64,000 nucleotides of DNA from Neckera pumila. Its lineage: Eukaryota; Streptophyta; Bryopsida; Hypnales; Neckeraceae. The translations under genes were made by a program, and so were the position numbers. The notes beneath the pieces were generated by a model. The model made no database searches. It had not been told where the DNA came from and saw nothing but the letters and a program-made list of their open reading frames with translations. Location of the stretch: positions 10,108,501 through 10,172,500 of the forward strand of contig OZ018412.1 of the NCBI GenBank assembly GCA_963969595.1, written 5' to 3'. Shown here one piece after another: positions 48,041-58,945 of the stretch. Within the stretch, counting starts at the first letter, position 1; the number at the start of each line of letters is the position of its first letter.

Positions 48041-48554
48041 AAAAAACTAAACTCAAAACTTGTTCCTAAACAGTTTTTGAGAGAACATTTTGTAAAACTA
48101 TAGTACAAGGCAAATTCACTTGGCGTGGCAGAACTGAACAGGTGAATAGATCCAACCACTCGCGTTGCACCACGTGTCCAAGCGGATGGGGGGTTGTGGG
48201 CGGTGAACTGACGGCGGGCTCTAAGGTGAACTGGCCGCGGGGATTACGTCGCCACTTCACCACCTAATGAAGTAGACGAGGTTCCCTGTGTCTCGCACGG
48301 CAAGAATTTTTCCTTTGTTGTACCCTTCAAGCTCCTTTGTACACCTTGGTCAACAAAATCATGGCAATAATGGAGTCTCAAAGGGCGCAAAAGGGAAAGA
48401 ACTTTTCCAATGACAAAGAGCTTTAACTTTGCTAGAGCAACCTTCATGTTTCATACACTCCCATCCAGGGTAATGGTCAAAGAATTTAGAGGCAAATTGA
48501 GATTCACTACAAATAAAAATTGGCCACTTGGTGGAGGAGAGCCTCTTGTACGTC
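48041..48554. other. GC-richer low-copy stretch, unassigned
   Basis: At 48110-48300 composition rises (GGTGAACTGACGGCGGGCTC, CTGGCCGCGGGGATTACGTC). A 67-residue minus-strand frame (48244-48447) has a Lys/Leu-rich start but no recognisable domain. It could be a gene relic or captured sequence. Confidence 0.3.
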
Positions 48555-48853
48555 CACTAGTAGAAAAATTAGTGACCAGATCAATAGAAATTCAACAGAA
48601 AAGTGTTGATTTTTTTGTTAATTTGGACGAGTTGATTTGGGTACTTGTGAATGAAAAAGTGTTGATTTTTTTGTTAATTTGGTCACATTTAAAACAAAAA
48701 TTAAGACTTTTTTGGAAAAAAAACTAAAACTAAAAAATTTAACAACCATTAAAAGGTTGCCATGTGGCACCTGCCATATAGGCAGTCCAAAATTGCCACA
48801 TGGAAATCCAACTGCCATGTAGATAACTGCCATGTGGCAAGTGTCACCACAAA

Positions 48854-48906
48854 GGTTTGATCCTTGGATCTCATGGTTGAGGGTCAAGAACCTTCCCAAT
48901 GCACCA
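48854..48906 (-). other. tRNA-like segment, second copy
   Basis: On the minus strand TGGTGCATTGGGAAGG resembles an A box and GGATCAAACC a B box, separated as in tRNA genes, with CTCAACCATGAG in the middle as in the copy at 28221. No complete cloverleaf. Confidence 0.4.
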
Positions 48907-49015
48907 CTACCAACTATAGATGGCTATAATCTATGTAAAAGTTTATTTATCATAGTTATTTCATGTTTTTCACATAACTTTGTAAACTTAGCAAACTTCA
49001 AGGTCAAATTTGGCT

Positions 49016-49316
49016 TAGAAAACGGACATTTTTGAAAAAACTTTGAACCAAGAAAAGTTGGCAAATCAAGTCAGCTTTCACTTCCAAAAATTTGTTTGAG
49101 ATTTAAATCCACCAATGACAAGATATAGACAAAAATCAGAGAGGGTGTTTGAAATGTCAAAGAAAATGTTCATTTCCACCTCTTCCTGATTTTTGTCTAT
49201 AACTTTTGCTTGGAGGCTTGAAATCTCAAATGGATTTTTGTAAGTGAAAGCTAGATTGATTTGCCAACTTTTTTGAGTTCAAAGTTTTTTGAAAACAATC
49301 CGTTTTTTAGGCCAAA
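49016..49316. repeat. Diverged long inverted repeat
   Basis: Same unit as 28984-29332 (words TTCACTTCCAAAAATTTG, ACAAAAATCAGAGAGG and their complements), but the arms have drifted. It sits in the same position within its element. Confidence 0.65.
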
Positions 49317-49608
49317 ATCTCCCCTAAAGTCTGCTGACTTTAGAAGACACCGAATTGTGAGTAGTTATTTGAAAAGAAAACTTGCATTGTACACGATCAT
49401 TGATCAAGATTCCATAAAACTCCAAAAGATTTCAAAAGATCCAAAGGATTCTATGAGATTTTAAAAGATTCTAAAAGATCCAAAAAAATCAACAAACTTT
49501 TGTTGATTTGGTTGTTTGCTCTATCCAAATCAACAAAAATAACTTGACCATTTTGTTAATTTGGGCAAAATCAACAAAAAGTGAAAACGGACGTTACACT
49601 ACTCAAGT

Positions 49609-49901
49609 CATTAGAGGACATTTGATTGATTTGAGGCCTCTAGAAGACCATTTCAGGCTCGTTCCCAATGCTGTCTCAATTCTGTGAACAATCCGTACGG
49701 GTTGTCAGATTTTTTTTTCAAAAAAATAAAAAAATAAAAAAATATCATTCTAAGCAATTTTTTTTTTTTTTAATTTTTTTTTTCCCGAAAATGACGTGGC
49801 ACGGTGTCGACTACATCAACCAGTTGCTTCCCCTACGTTTCCAAAGTCTGGGAACACAGAGGAACTCGCAGTCTTCTAGAGGCCTCAAATGTCCCCTAAT
49901 G
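49609..49901. mobile_element. Foldback MITE of the GAGGCCTC family, copy 3
   Basis: Ends CATTAGAGGACATTTG and CAAATGTCCCCTAATG, with GAGGCCTCTAGAAGAC also inverted. Inside: AATGACGTGGCAC, ACATCAACCAGTTGC and GGGAACACAGAGGAACTC. It is inserted in the CACTAGTAG element. GTTAC at 49594 and GTAAC at 49901 may be the true outer edges, so borders could extend by a few bases. Confidence 0.8.
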
Positions 49902-49951
49902 TAACAAAAAATTGTTGATCATTTGTTGATCTAGTCACTGATTTCCTACTA

Positions 49952-50276
49952 CACTAAAAACTATATTTAGTGTCTGATTGCATTTAGTGTAATTACCAGC
50001 CTACCCCATCCAACACTAAATCTGAACTTTGGAGTAATTAGTGTAGTGTTAGACTTGAATGCGCCGCCTTCGCCTTCTCTTCCCTTCTGCCTTCCCTTTC
50101 CCTGGTCTTCCCTTGTGATCTAACACTAAATGTAAACATTTTTGGATTTCAGATTTACCATAGAGTATATTTAGTGTTAGAAATTACATTTAATGTTATT
50201 TACTTTAGTAGGCTTAATGATATTTAGTGTCATGGTTCGGAAATAGTGTTGCTAACACTAAATATAGTTTTTAGTG
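49952..50276. mobile_element. TA-flanked MITE with TTTAGTGT subrepeats
   Basis: 325 bp, left end CACTAAAAACTATATTTAGT, right end its exact complement, flanked by TA on both sides. Removing it and one TA restores CCTACTAGTG, the right end of the surrounding CACTA element. TA duplication suggests a Tc1/mariner-type origin despite the CACTA-like first bases. ATTTAGTGT or its complement recurs about ten times inside. Confidence 0.75.
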
Positions 50277-50319
50277 TAGTGGTCCCTTAAAGACAAAATG
50301 GGGCATTGTGAAGCATGAT

Positions 50320-51140
50320 ATTGCAAAATTTTGAGGTGTCTTCAAGAGCACTTTTGATTGCAAGGAATCAGGCACTTCTTTAAACAACATGCTGCAACAA
50401 GCTCTCAAGCTATACAAGGTGAAGCACCCATGCCAACAATTATTTGTTTTCATTCAATGTTATATGCTGTTAAAAAACATACCGTGTTGGATGGAGTCCA
50501 TTCTAGAATCAAGACAAAAGCAAGCTACAAGAATCTCTCTTGCTCCAAAACGCAAAGCAATGTCACCAACCTCTTAAGCAGAGGATGTTTATTGGGTTAT
50601 AAGAAGATGGAGATGTTGAGGTCATGGTGAACCAAGAGGAGTCTAACAAAAGCAATTCATCGTCTTCAATGAAGAGGTTTCCTTGCCCACAAGGACCAAA
50701 GTCTGCTAAAGAAGCTGCAAGGGCACTGCAACAGAAGGAAATTGCCAACCGGATAGAACACAATGCAATTTGATAGCGGAGATGGCTGCCACAAATTTGA
50801 AAAAGGCGTAGAGCATTGAAAACCAAATTGCTTTGTCTTTATTCACAATGCTTGACAAGGATAAGCTTCCGTTGGAGGCACAAGAATACATACAATTGCT
50901 AAAGGTGAAGACTTGAATGGCAACCTTCAAGCCGCAACCCCCGCAATTGCAGAAGCGGCGCGTGAACAAGGCAAAGCAAATCAATTGGTAGCCAAAAACA
51001 CAGCGAAGATAAAGCGTCATATAAGAATCCAAGTCCCACCTCCACCTTTGCAAAGTCAATTTCTTTGGACTAACTTTCCAATCAAAATGACCCTTCACTT
51101 TCTCCCAAATTGCCAGTTCTTGAAGCACATTTTGTCTCCA
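50320..51140 (+). pseudogene. PIF/Harbinger ORF1 (NAM-associated C-terminal domain), broken
   Basis: One frame gives VFKSTFDCKESGTSLNNMLQ then LYKVKHPCQQLFVFIQCYML and LLKNIPCWME, matching the domain found in plant Harbinger accessory proteins (annotated as NAM-associated or GST-T3-like). It shifts frame to SSSMKRFPCPQGPKSAKEAA, the typical RPxGxKAAK box, and shifts again to MLDKDKLPLEAQEYIQLL. Stops and shifts between the pieces show it is dead. It faces the transposase relic at 54809-55076 on the other strand, as in two-gene PIF elements. Confidence 0.65.
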
Positions 51141-51437
51141 AAACGTAGGAAGGTGACTCCAATGGTAACACTGCTACAGATCACTTCTCCAATTTTGGAT
51201 CTTCGTGCATTGGTAGGCACCGCAGGGCTCCAATCTTTGCAAGTATGCATCCATTGTGCCTCAACAATCAAAATTTAGGTCACATAATGAGCTTCATGTT
51301 TCTTGACATTCTATATGTTTTCATAGTGTGTATGCAGGTTCACCAAGAGTCTCTAAAGCATGGCGTGACTTGCAAAGCGACAGCCCAAGTGAATGTGGAT
51401 TTAATCCCAACAAGTTAGGAGACCCTAAAGAAGGTGT

Positions 51438-51650
51438 CACTATAAGAAATCCATGTTTTATGTGACATTTTATAATTTTACATGAAGTCTAATTGAACAA
51501 CTTGTATTTTTTTGTCAACAATAACATTCAATGTAACAGCTAGATGTTACATTGAACATTATAGTTGAAATAAAAACACAAGTTGTTCTATTGGACATCA
51601 CCAGAAATTAGAAAACGTCATATAAAACATCATGATAGTTTCTTATAGTG
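51438..51650. mobile_element. CACTATAAG foldback MITE, 213 bp
   Basis: Left end CACTATAAGAAATCCATGTT, right end GATAGTTTCTTATAGTG, TGT on both sides. The interior is near-palindromic around GTAACAGCTAGATGTTAC. Related in its centre to the element at 60586. Confidence 0.9.
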
Positions 51651-51709
51651 TGTGCATTTTGGTGTTTTTACGGAGGCTCAATTACCATTTAATAATTTTG
51701 TTGGAAATG

Positions 51710-52100
51710 TAGGCCAATAAAATGAGAACAATTTCAATCTCAATGTGAATTCGCATTATAAATAGTTTCAATGTGAATGTGAAAATAATTTTTATGTCAA
51801 TGTGAATTCATATTACAAGTTGTTTTTATGTTAATATGAGCAATTTCGATGTGAGTTTGCATTGTGAATAGTTTCCATGTGAATGTGAGAACAATTTTAA
51901 TGTCAATGTGAATTTGTATGACGGATTGTTTTCATGTTAGTATGAGATCAATCTTGATCTCAATGTGAACTTGCACTATGAATAGTTTCTATGTGAAAGT
52001 AAGAACAATTTTAATTTCAAAGTGAATTTGTATGTGGAATAGTTTCATATCAATTGGAGAGAACTTCAATCTCAGTGTCACTAGATATTATAAATAGTTT
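51710..52100. repeat. Minisatellite, unit about 60-66 bp
   Basis: Six or so degenerate units built on AATGTGAATT, ATAGTTTC(A/C/T)ATGTGAATGTGA and ACAATTTTAATGTC. Non-coding. Confidence 0.75.
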
Positions 52101-52582
52101 CTATTATTGTCAGTGCATTTTTGGAACAATTCATAATAGATATTGCTCTTGTTTTGCTGGAAGAAACTTTTTTGCAAAGGTTCTTCAACAAGATTGCTCT
52201 AAACAATAGCAATAGTGAAGAAATTAGTAATAGAATATGAGAGCAAGGTGGTCTAGCTTGTAGAAAGGCTTTGACTATGAAAATAGTAAAGTGTTTGTTG
52301 CATGCCATTGACGTCAAACAAGCAAGAAAATGACGGCATTGCATTGACCTTACAAAATGTTTTGAGTTCATTTAGTGAGTTTATATTTGCATATACGTCA
52401 TCCATTCTTTTTTTGCATTTTGTATAGTACCTACAATTCTTGTGTGTATTATACACAAGATATTGTTCATTTGTACTATAGATTCCAAGCTCATTAAAAT
52501 GATACAAAGATTGTTGTTTGATGTTGTGACTGTTTTTGCAATAAATATTATTCCACCTACCTAGACACTAGTCTTAAATCAT
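52101..52582. other. AT-rich spacer within the PIF relic zone
   Basis: Nothing recognised; may be further decayed PIF sequence. Confidence 0.35.
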
Positions 52583-52715
52583 CACTGACATTAGAGGAGT
52601 TTTGGGGGCCTTAGAAGACTGTTTCAGGCCCGTTCCCAGTCTGTCCAAATTCAAGGATGTGGTTTGGAGCTACATACCACATTTTTAACATTACTAGATT
52701 AATTCTATATCATAT

Positions 52716-53047
52716 TTGGACTGTGCTACAAAAGCCAAACCAGTTGTGGAAAAAATGACAGAGGACACACATATAGAATTAATGAGCAAGAAAAGAATTG
52801 GTTTGATGTGGAGATCAAATGTTTTACAACCCTTTCAAAGAATTATGAGATTGGAGTGGGTGCAAAGCTTGGCCTTCTTGAAGCACCGAATGTGGTTTGG
52901 AGCTACAAGGTTGTGGCTTTAGATACAAGAGGACGTTGCACCTCTTTTTGTTATTTTCTATGTTGTTCATTATGTCTATGTGGCTTCTTTCTACATCATG
53001 TAGCATTAGTTTCTTTTAGATTATTTGAGCAATTCTACCGTCATTGA
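52716..53047 (+). pseudogene. Unidentified gene-like fragment
   Basis: Two overlapping frames read MSKKRIGLMWRSNVLQP and, shifted, FTTLSKNYEIGVGAKLGLLE then APNVVWSYKVVALDT. The second looks like real but truncated protein. I do not recognise it. It lies inside the MITE-bracketed segment and may be captured host sequence. Confidence 0.2.
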
Positions 53048-53283
53048 TGTTCGTGATGTGAAGTAATAGAATGCATTAGTAATGGTCATAGTCATATGTT
53101 TCTTGGAACTTCATAGGTGAATTTCATCTAGCATACCGGGTCACAGTCCACCAATGGAGTGTTATTCAAAAAATGCCTATTCTATGTTTGTGGAAAGAAA
53201 TTTCTAACGGTGTAATTTTTTTTTTTGGGGGGGGAGGGGGCCAACAGTTACTACGCTTAGCAAATGATTTGTTCATGTAAATT

Positions 53284-53504
53284 CACTATAAGGGAATGGT
53301 GTGTTTTAAGTAAGTTGTTAAGTATAGTCCTAGACATAAGGTTTTAAGTAATGACCTTTAAGGCAATTTTTAGCAAAATTCTACTAGAAATACATGTGTT
53401 TTTAGCAAAATTTTGCTGAAAATTGCCTTAAAGGTCATTACTTAAAATCTTATGTCTAGGACTATACTTTAAAACTCGCTTAAAACACCCATTCTCTTGT
53501 AGTG
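53284..53504. mobile_element. CACTATAAG foldback MITE, 221 bp
   Basis: Left end CACTATAAGGGAATGGTGTG, right end CCCATTCTCTTGTAGTG; ATT on both sides. The arms, about 95 bp each, share AAGTATAGTCCTAGACATAA and TTTTAAGTAATGACC, so nearly the whole element is a hairpin. Sister copy at 55231. Confidence 0.95.
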
Positions 53505-54711
53505 ATTATTGGCACAAAAGCATCAAGGTAGTTCTAATTCAACTTGTCATTCGAGAAGTTTGTTGAAATTTTTTGTACCAAATATAACAATTATTCTACT
53601 AAATCTCAAGAATTCAAAAGCCGTGCAAGAAGGTATTTGGAAACTTTAAAACCAAAGGACCAATGATTTGTAGTTTAAGAAATTGCAAGACAATTCTACA
53701 TTCAAGAAGCATTGCAATAGAAGTTTGGCAAGCTTGAAACAAAAGTCTCCAAGAAACTAATTAACTGTGAATGTAGATGATGTGCGAGAGTTTCAGGAGC
53801 AAAGAGCAAGGAAAATTCTTTGGCAGATGTTGCCAATAATTTCTTGCCATTGTACTAGGTGATTATAACACTCTTCTTTGGTTTGCAATACATTTGACCT
53901 TTACTTCATACAAAATAATTTTGTTGTTATGTATTTCAGAGGGTTTTGGCAACTCAAATTTTGATGTGCAATCTCAATATTATTTAGGATTTTCCTTTCC
54001 CACATGTATGTTGTACAAAAATCTCAGTGTGTCACAATGGTACAAACAATGTTTTGAAGGATGAATTGACATGCACCTCTAGATGTGTAGCTTTTTGAAA
54101 GGCAAGAATTATGATGTCTCTAAAACAAAACATTTGTGGGAGGGATGTTGTAAGATGGTAGACGGACTTTGGAGCTGATATTGAACAGGTTAAGAAGGAC
54201 ATCATGGCATTGACAAAGAAGCACGACATATTTTTATGGAACAGGAAAATAGACACATAGAAATTGCATTGTAAAAAAAATGCAGATTTTAAAAAGCTAC
54301 CCTATAATAGACCTATTTGAACTTTCCCAAAGTTTCGGTTTTAATAGAATCTACAATTTGCTCATTTTGATTTTATTGTAGTTTCTACTTGGATTGTTCC
54401 AGTGACTACAGTAGGATGTAGATGGCCTCAGTCAATTTCTATTGTTGCCTCAAATTTGCCATAGATGTTCTATAACATTAATGCGCAGAGAAAAATGTTC
54501 ATTTTTTAATTTTTCTTGTCCTTGCATTGAGCATTAGGAAAATCCAAATCCTGCAGAGGATCGTTAAGCATCATTTTTTGGCACCCATGGTGCAAGTATA
54601 GAAAAATAAAAAATAAATTTTTTATTTGAATATATAATTTTTTTTTAATTTTGAAAAAAAATTATTTAAAAAATAAAAAATAATTAAGAAAATGATAAAA
54701 CTTGACGTGAC
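53505..54711. other. Interior of the MITE-bracketed segment, unassigned
   Basis: AT-rich with short gene-like words but no frame I can identify. No RNA gene. Confidence 0.3.
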
Positions 54712-54808
54712 ACCAGTATTGCCACATCGTATGCTAAATCAAAAATAATAATAAAGTAATAAATAATTTTATTTCTTCTTTAATTGCACTCGGGGGGGGG
54801 GTCAAAAC

Positions 54809-55076
54809 TCGTAGCCTTCTTAAGGCCTGAAATTTTTCTAATGGGTTGTGAAATGTAAAAAGATGGGTCATGGGTTCTTTCTCAACGCCTATATGAAATA
54901 CTGGCTCCAATTCCAAGCCGTCCTTATTGTCAATAATCATGTTGTGCATAATGATGCAACACATTACGATGTCATTCATAGTTTCAAGTTCCCATTGGCA
55001 ACATGGAATCTTGACTATCTCCCAATGCACTTGCAAGACACCAAATGCCCGTTCAATGTTTTTCCTTGCAATTTAA
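54809..55076 (-). pseudogene. PIF/Harbinger transposase, C-terminal fragment
   Basis: The minus-strand frame reads ARKNIERAFGVLQVHWEIVK, IPCCQW and CCIIMHNMIIDNKD, the hallmark C-terminal part of plant DDE_Tnp_4 (PIF/Harbinger) transposases around the last acidic catalytic residue region (IERAFGVLQ...CIIMHNMIIE). It runs to LEKFQALRRLR, where the frame passes into the MITE end at 54843. The DD portion upstream is not present in a recognisable form. Not functional. Confidence 0.8.
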
Positions 55077-55230
55077 GGTTTTGAGTTTTGGATTTAGGTT
55101 TAGGTAATCCGGGTGGGTAGTAAGGACATCCCTAAACAAGGCCATTCCTATAAATAACAAACAAATCCTTTTTTTTTAAATAACTATACAAGTCATAGAT
55201 AGTATATAACTGAATAGAGATTTCTCACCT

Positions 55231-55450
55231 CACTATAAGAAAATGGTGTTTTTTATATGGATTTTTAAGTATAGTCATAGACATAAGATTTTAAGTAATG
55301 AATTTGGTATATCATTTATTTTGCACTTTATCAATTTACGTAATTTTCTAATTTGGCTCAATAAAGAGGGACTTATAGGTCATTACTTAAAACCTTATGT
55401 CTAGGACCACACTTAAGAACTCATTTAAAACACCTCATTTTCTTGTAGTG
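55231..55450. mobile_element. CACTATAAG foldback MITE, 220 bp
   Basis: Left end CACTATAAGAAAATGGTGTT, right end CTCATTTTCTTGTAGTG; CCT on both sides. The arms share CTAGGAC/GTCATAG-type and ATAAGATTTTAAGTAATGA words with the element at 53284; the centre differs (TTTATTTTGCACTTTATC). Confidence 0.95.
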
Positions 55451-55453
55451 CCT

Positions 55454-56380
55454 GTATCCAATCATCAAACTATCATATCCATCACATCAATCAAAACTCT
55501 TCTTTAATAAAATTTTCCAAAAAAGTATATATTTATAAAGACCAAGACAATAAAGATCAAATCAATATCCTTAAATTGCACAGTACTAGCAGACAAAAAT
55601 GTCAATTAAGCAGAGTCTACATACTAAATCATATTGTGACCTAATCCTGTAATCCATGTGATTAAGATCCCCAATAAAATAACATCAGTTATTGTCACGG
55701 TGTTGAAGAAAGTCGCCATGATGAATTATCCAAAGAGGCTATAGACCTCACTTGTCCCCATAACAATCCAAACATCAGAATGTTAGTAAGTTGCAGACAA
55801 GGTGCCTACAATCCATATCAATATGTTATTATAATCATAATAGAAAAAATCAACCTAGTAGAGTTCCATCAAACAAGAACCAGATCAACAAATTCTAAAT
55901 CACAGTCTAACACATGGTGCATCATAAAAGACCTCTGTAGAAGCCATCTTTAGTCTTCATACCAAATATTCATAGTCACTTCCAATACCTTGTGAAAGCC
56001 AGCCAACAAAATTCAATTGTGTAGGCTCAAGAGTGGTTTCAGTCCTTTATATGCCCACCATGGTTAGATTTAGTCCAAGTCTTGCGTCTCAAAAAACCGT
56101 GCCTTGGACACTAAGAAAGTGTACCTTAGGCCCTGAGTAATTAGGATTTGGATGCTAAGGAGAAAAATTAGTCAAGTCAACCAAACTTGTCCAAGAAGGC
56201 ATTCCGAATTAGAAAAATTCAAACTTCTATTGTTCATGGATTATTTAGGATCACATATAAAAACTACTACGTAATAGCCACCAATCAGTCCTCAAGCATG
56301 GTATAGTTTGTGACCGGGCTTGTAACGTGCCAAACATGCCTATAGTGACAACTAAGAAGACCGGTCAAGTCAGATTATTT
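55454..56380. other. Intergenic stretch, nothing recognised
   Basis: Slightly less AT-rich than average but with no long frame and no shared repeat. Confidence 0.4.
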
Positions 56381-57532
56381 CACTAGAAAAAAAACGTGTC
56401 CGGCACAACCAGCTACTATGCACCTAGTGTCCTATACAACTATCTTGTGACTGTAATCATCTCTATTAGCACCAAATCTAACTTCATTGTCTTATGTTGT
56501 TGTTTTACAGCATTGATACATTGTTTTAGTTGCAAAGAAGTCAGTCTCTAGTTGCAAAAAACGACTAGAAAACAACTAGAAAAAGATTGCAACTGTAAAA
56601 TAACCAAAGTTCTCTAATAGTTGCTTTCTAGTCGCTTTGTAGTCATACATTAGTTGTTTCCTAGTCATTTTTGACACTACTAGAAATTTAGCTTTTCTGT
56701 TGATTTGGTTGCATACATTTGATTCACTTTTCTATTGATTTGGAGAGTGATTTGTTGATTTGGAAGAAATCAGTAGAAAAGTGAACCAAATGAATGCCAC
56801 CAAATCAACCAAAAAAATGAATTTTCTAAGTGAAAAACTAGTCGTTTCTTAGTTGCTTTTAAGTTGTATACTAGTTGTTTCTTAATTGTTTTCTAGTCAT
56901 TTTCTAGTTGTTTCCTAGTTGCTTCTAGAGTTCATTCCCATTTGACTTATATCAATTGTCCCATATCAGTTGTAAAGACTACCATTAGATTGGATATATA
57001 AGACTTTGTAAGTCGTTGTAGTTTTATACAATTAAATTTTTTGATTTAATTCTAAGATTTCTATGATTTGTAGATATCTATAGAGTATCGATTTCTATAA
57101 TTTGTAGATTTCTACAATCTATAGAAATCAAAAAATACTTAAAATCCACAAAATTTTAAAATCTATAAAATTATAAGGTTTCCTAACTGATGAAATCTAT
57201 TTAATATCAATATTTAAATTTTGAAATTTAGGAATAAGGTAGATTCGGGATTTTGAAATCTAGAAAAAGATAGATTTGAAATTCTAAAATCTAGAAGAAA
57301 GGTAGATCTGAAAAATCTAGAAAAAAGGTAATTTTGAAATTTTGAAATCTACAAATCAATGAAAATAATATTCTAAAACAAACAAGTCACATATGAGATG
57401 GTGTCCATAGCAACTACAAGTCTACCAAGAAGTCTCCACATTATCACCAGTCGCAAAGTAGGCACAAGTATTCTATGTGACTAAAAACTAGTTGCATAGT
57501 GTAGTTGCAAAACCCCTCATTTCTTTCTAGTG
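56381..57532. mobile_element. CACTAGAAA-ended CACTA element with TAGTTG subrepeats
   Basis: 1152 bp, left end CACTAGAAAAAAAACGTGTC, right end CATTTCTTTCTAGTG. TTT and TCT flank it, an imperfect 3-bp match. TAGTTGTTTCCTAGT and TAGTCGTTT-like words are repeated many times in both orientations. A further CACTACTAG MITE is nested at 56675. Non-coding. Confidence 0.75.
56675..56832. mobile_element. Nested CACTACTAG MITE, 158 bp
   Basis: Left end CACTACTAGAAATTTAGC, right end GAATTTTCTAAGTG; the arms share TTGATTTGGT and its complement plus TTTTCTATTGATTTGG. It interrupts a TAGTCATTTT / AAACTAGTCG context of the outer element. Its words also occur in the right part of the 48555 element. Confidence 0.7.
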
Positions 57533-58945
57533 TCTTGTGACATATTCCATCCAGCATAAAAGTTTCTAATTTATCAATCCTTATGCTAGATTAAATTAAG
57601 ACTACTCATATAAAGAATTAAATACTGCATTTGTATGGTATAATTTAAGCCAACTGATGTAAAATCATTTTCTATGGCTTGAAAAAACGTAAAGACCCCC
57701 CAAAAAAACCAAGAAGGTTAGAATTTATAATTTGGTGTCAAAAAATAGACTATGGCTAAATTATTTTTATAAATAACTACCATAAGAAAATTAGACATAT
57801 GGGAGGGTAGGTGGGCTTCCAGGTCAAAAATCATATGGTAAGTGTTTAACCAAAAGCCTACCAAAGATTCCACAATCAAAAGCAAATTAACAATGGCAAA
57901 ATAAGAATAGGCCAATAACTTGCTTGAAGTATTTATAAGGAGCCAACCTCCTTAAAACAACATATTTTTCCAAGTGGGTAAAAACTAAAAAACTCCTTTG
58001 TCAAAACTAGAGTTTTAGAGATGCATAATGTAGCAAGACTGAGGACTTAGGATTTAGGGTTTAGATAAAATAAAAAACCAAAATATTTCACCAATTTTTC
58101 TACCATTCTTCCTAAATTAGCCTTCATATATTCTACCCAAACCTTGAAATTTGAGTCCATCTCCTTCCTCCAAACCCTAATTTCCTCCCACAATTTTTAA
58201 CCCTAATTCATCTTGCTAATTCTTCTAACACTTTTTGTTTCATTTTCACCACAATTTCCTAGAGCTCTCACAAAACACGCACATACACAAAGTTGAGAGA
58301 GAGCATCAAATCCTAATTTTTATAAATCAAATTTACTTAATAGACTAATTTTCATGAATAATTACATCCTACACAAATGTATTGTTAATCTGCTAATTTA
58401 CTGTAAATTGTGCCAAAGTAGTGCAAATTGTGCTTATTTAGTGTATAATACGCTAATTTGATGTAAGCTACACTAAATTATTGTGAAATCACTAATAATA
58501 ATTTATTATTATTCCATTTTAAACATCTATTACGACTTTAGTGTTCTAGTATTAGTTTTAATTTTACTAACTTTTTGTGTTTTTTCATATTTGTTAATTA
58601 ATGTAGTTTTCAATTTACTTCTAGTTCATTTCCTACTTATAATCTTTTGTTTTTAACTCACATTTCTATTTTTTCTATTTTTTTGTTTTGAGGATCTGAA
58701 ATTTAATTCTATTCTTATTTCCTATGCATAATATCTTTTTGTTTTTTATTTTTATTTATTTATTTATTTTTCATTTATTTTTCAACTTAGTAGTATTTTT
58801 TTTTGAATTTAGCTTTTTACCTTTTTACATTTTTGAATTTTGATTTTCACTTTAGCCTTAATGTCAATTTTTACTAGAAGTTTTTTGCTTTTAATTTTAT
58901 ATCCATTTATCCTAGGTCCAATTTGATTACTTTACCAAATTTCAC
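57533..58945. other. AT-rich intergenic stretch
   Basis: No gene. Scattered AAACCCTAA-like words (58030-58210) and a C-poor, TTTTATTTATTTATTT-rich tract near 58740-58790. Confidence 0.4.

Larger units (their letters stand above)
48555..50281. mobile_element. CACTAGTAG-ended CACTA element with two nested insertions
   Basis: Left end CACTAGTAGAAAAATTAGTG then ACCAGATCAA; right end TTGATCTAGTCACTG...CCTACT, interrupted, then AGTG at 50278-50281. GTC flanks both sides (48552-48554 and 50282-50284). It carries in order repeated TGCCATGTGGCA hairpins (48757-48845), a tRNA-like segment (48854-48906), a diverged long inverted repeat (49016-49316) and an AAAAGATTC array (49418-49490), the same order as the element at 27953. 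Insertions: a foldback MITE at 49609 and a TA-flanked MITE inside the right terminal repeat. Non-coding. Confidence 0.85.
52583..54843. mobile_element. Foldback MITE family ends bracketing 2.2 kb
   Basis: The left end at 52583 (CATTAGAGGAGTTTTGGGGG, CAGGCCCGTTCCCAGTC) and the right end at 54712-54843 (TGACGTGACACC, GTAGCCTTCTTAAGGCCTG, CTAATGG) belong to the family of 12011, 24000 and 49609. Either this is one enlarged member carrying foreign DNA, or two half-eroded members. ATGTGGTTTGGAGCTACA occurs twice (about 52660 and 52890). It contains the CACTA MITE at 53284. Confidence 0.5.

Noticed and set aside
51710..52100. CRISPR-like array
   Set aside because: Units are degenerate and contiguous with no unique spacers, in a eukaryotic context.
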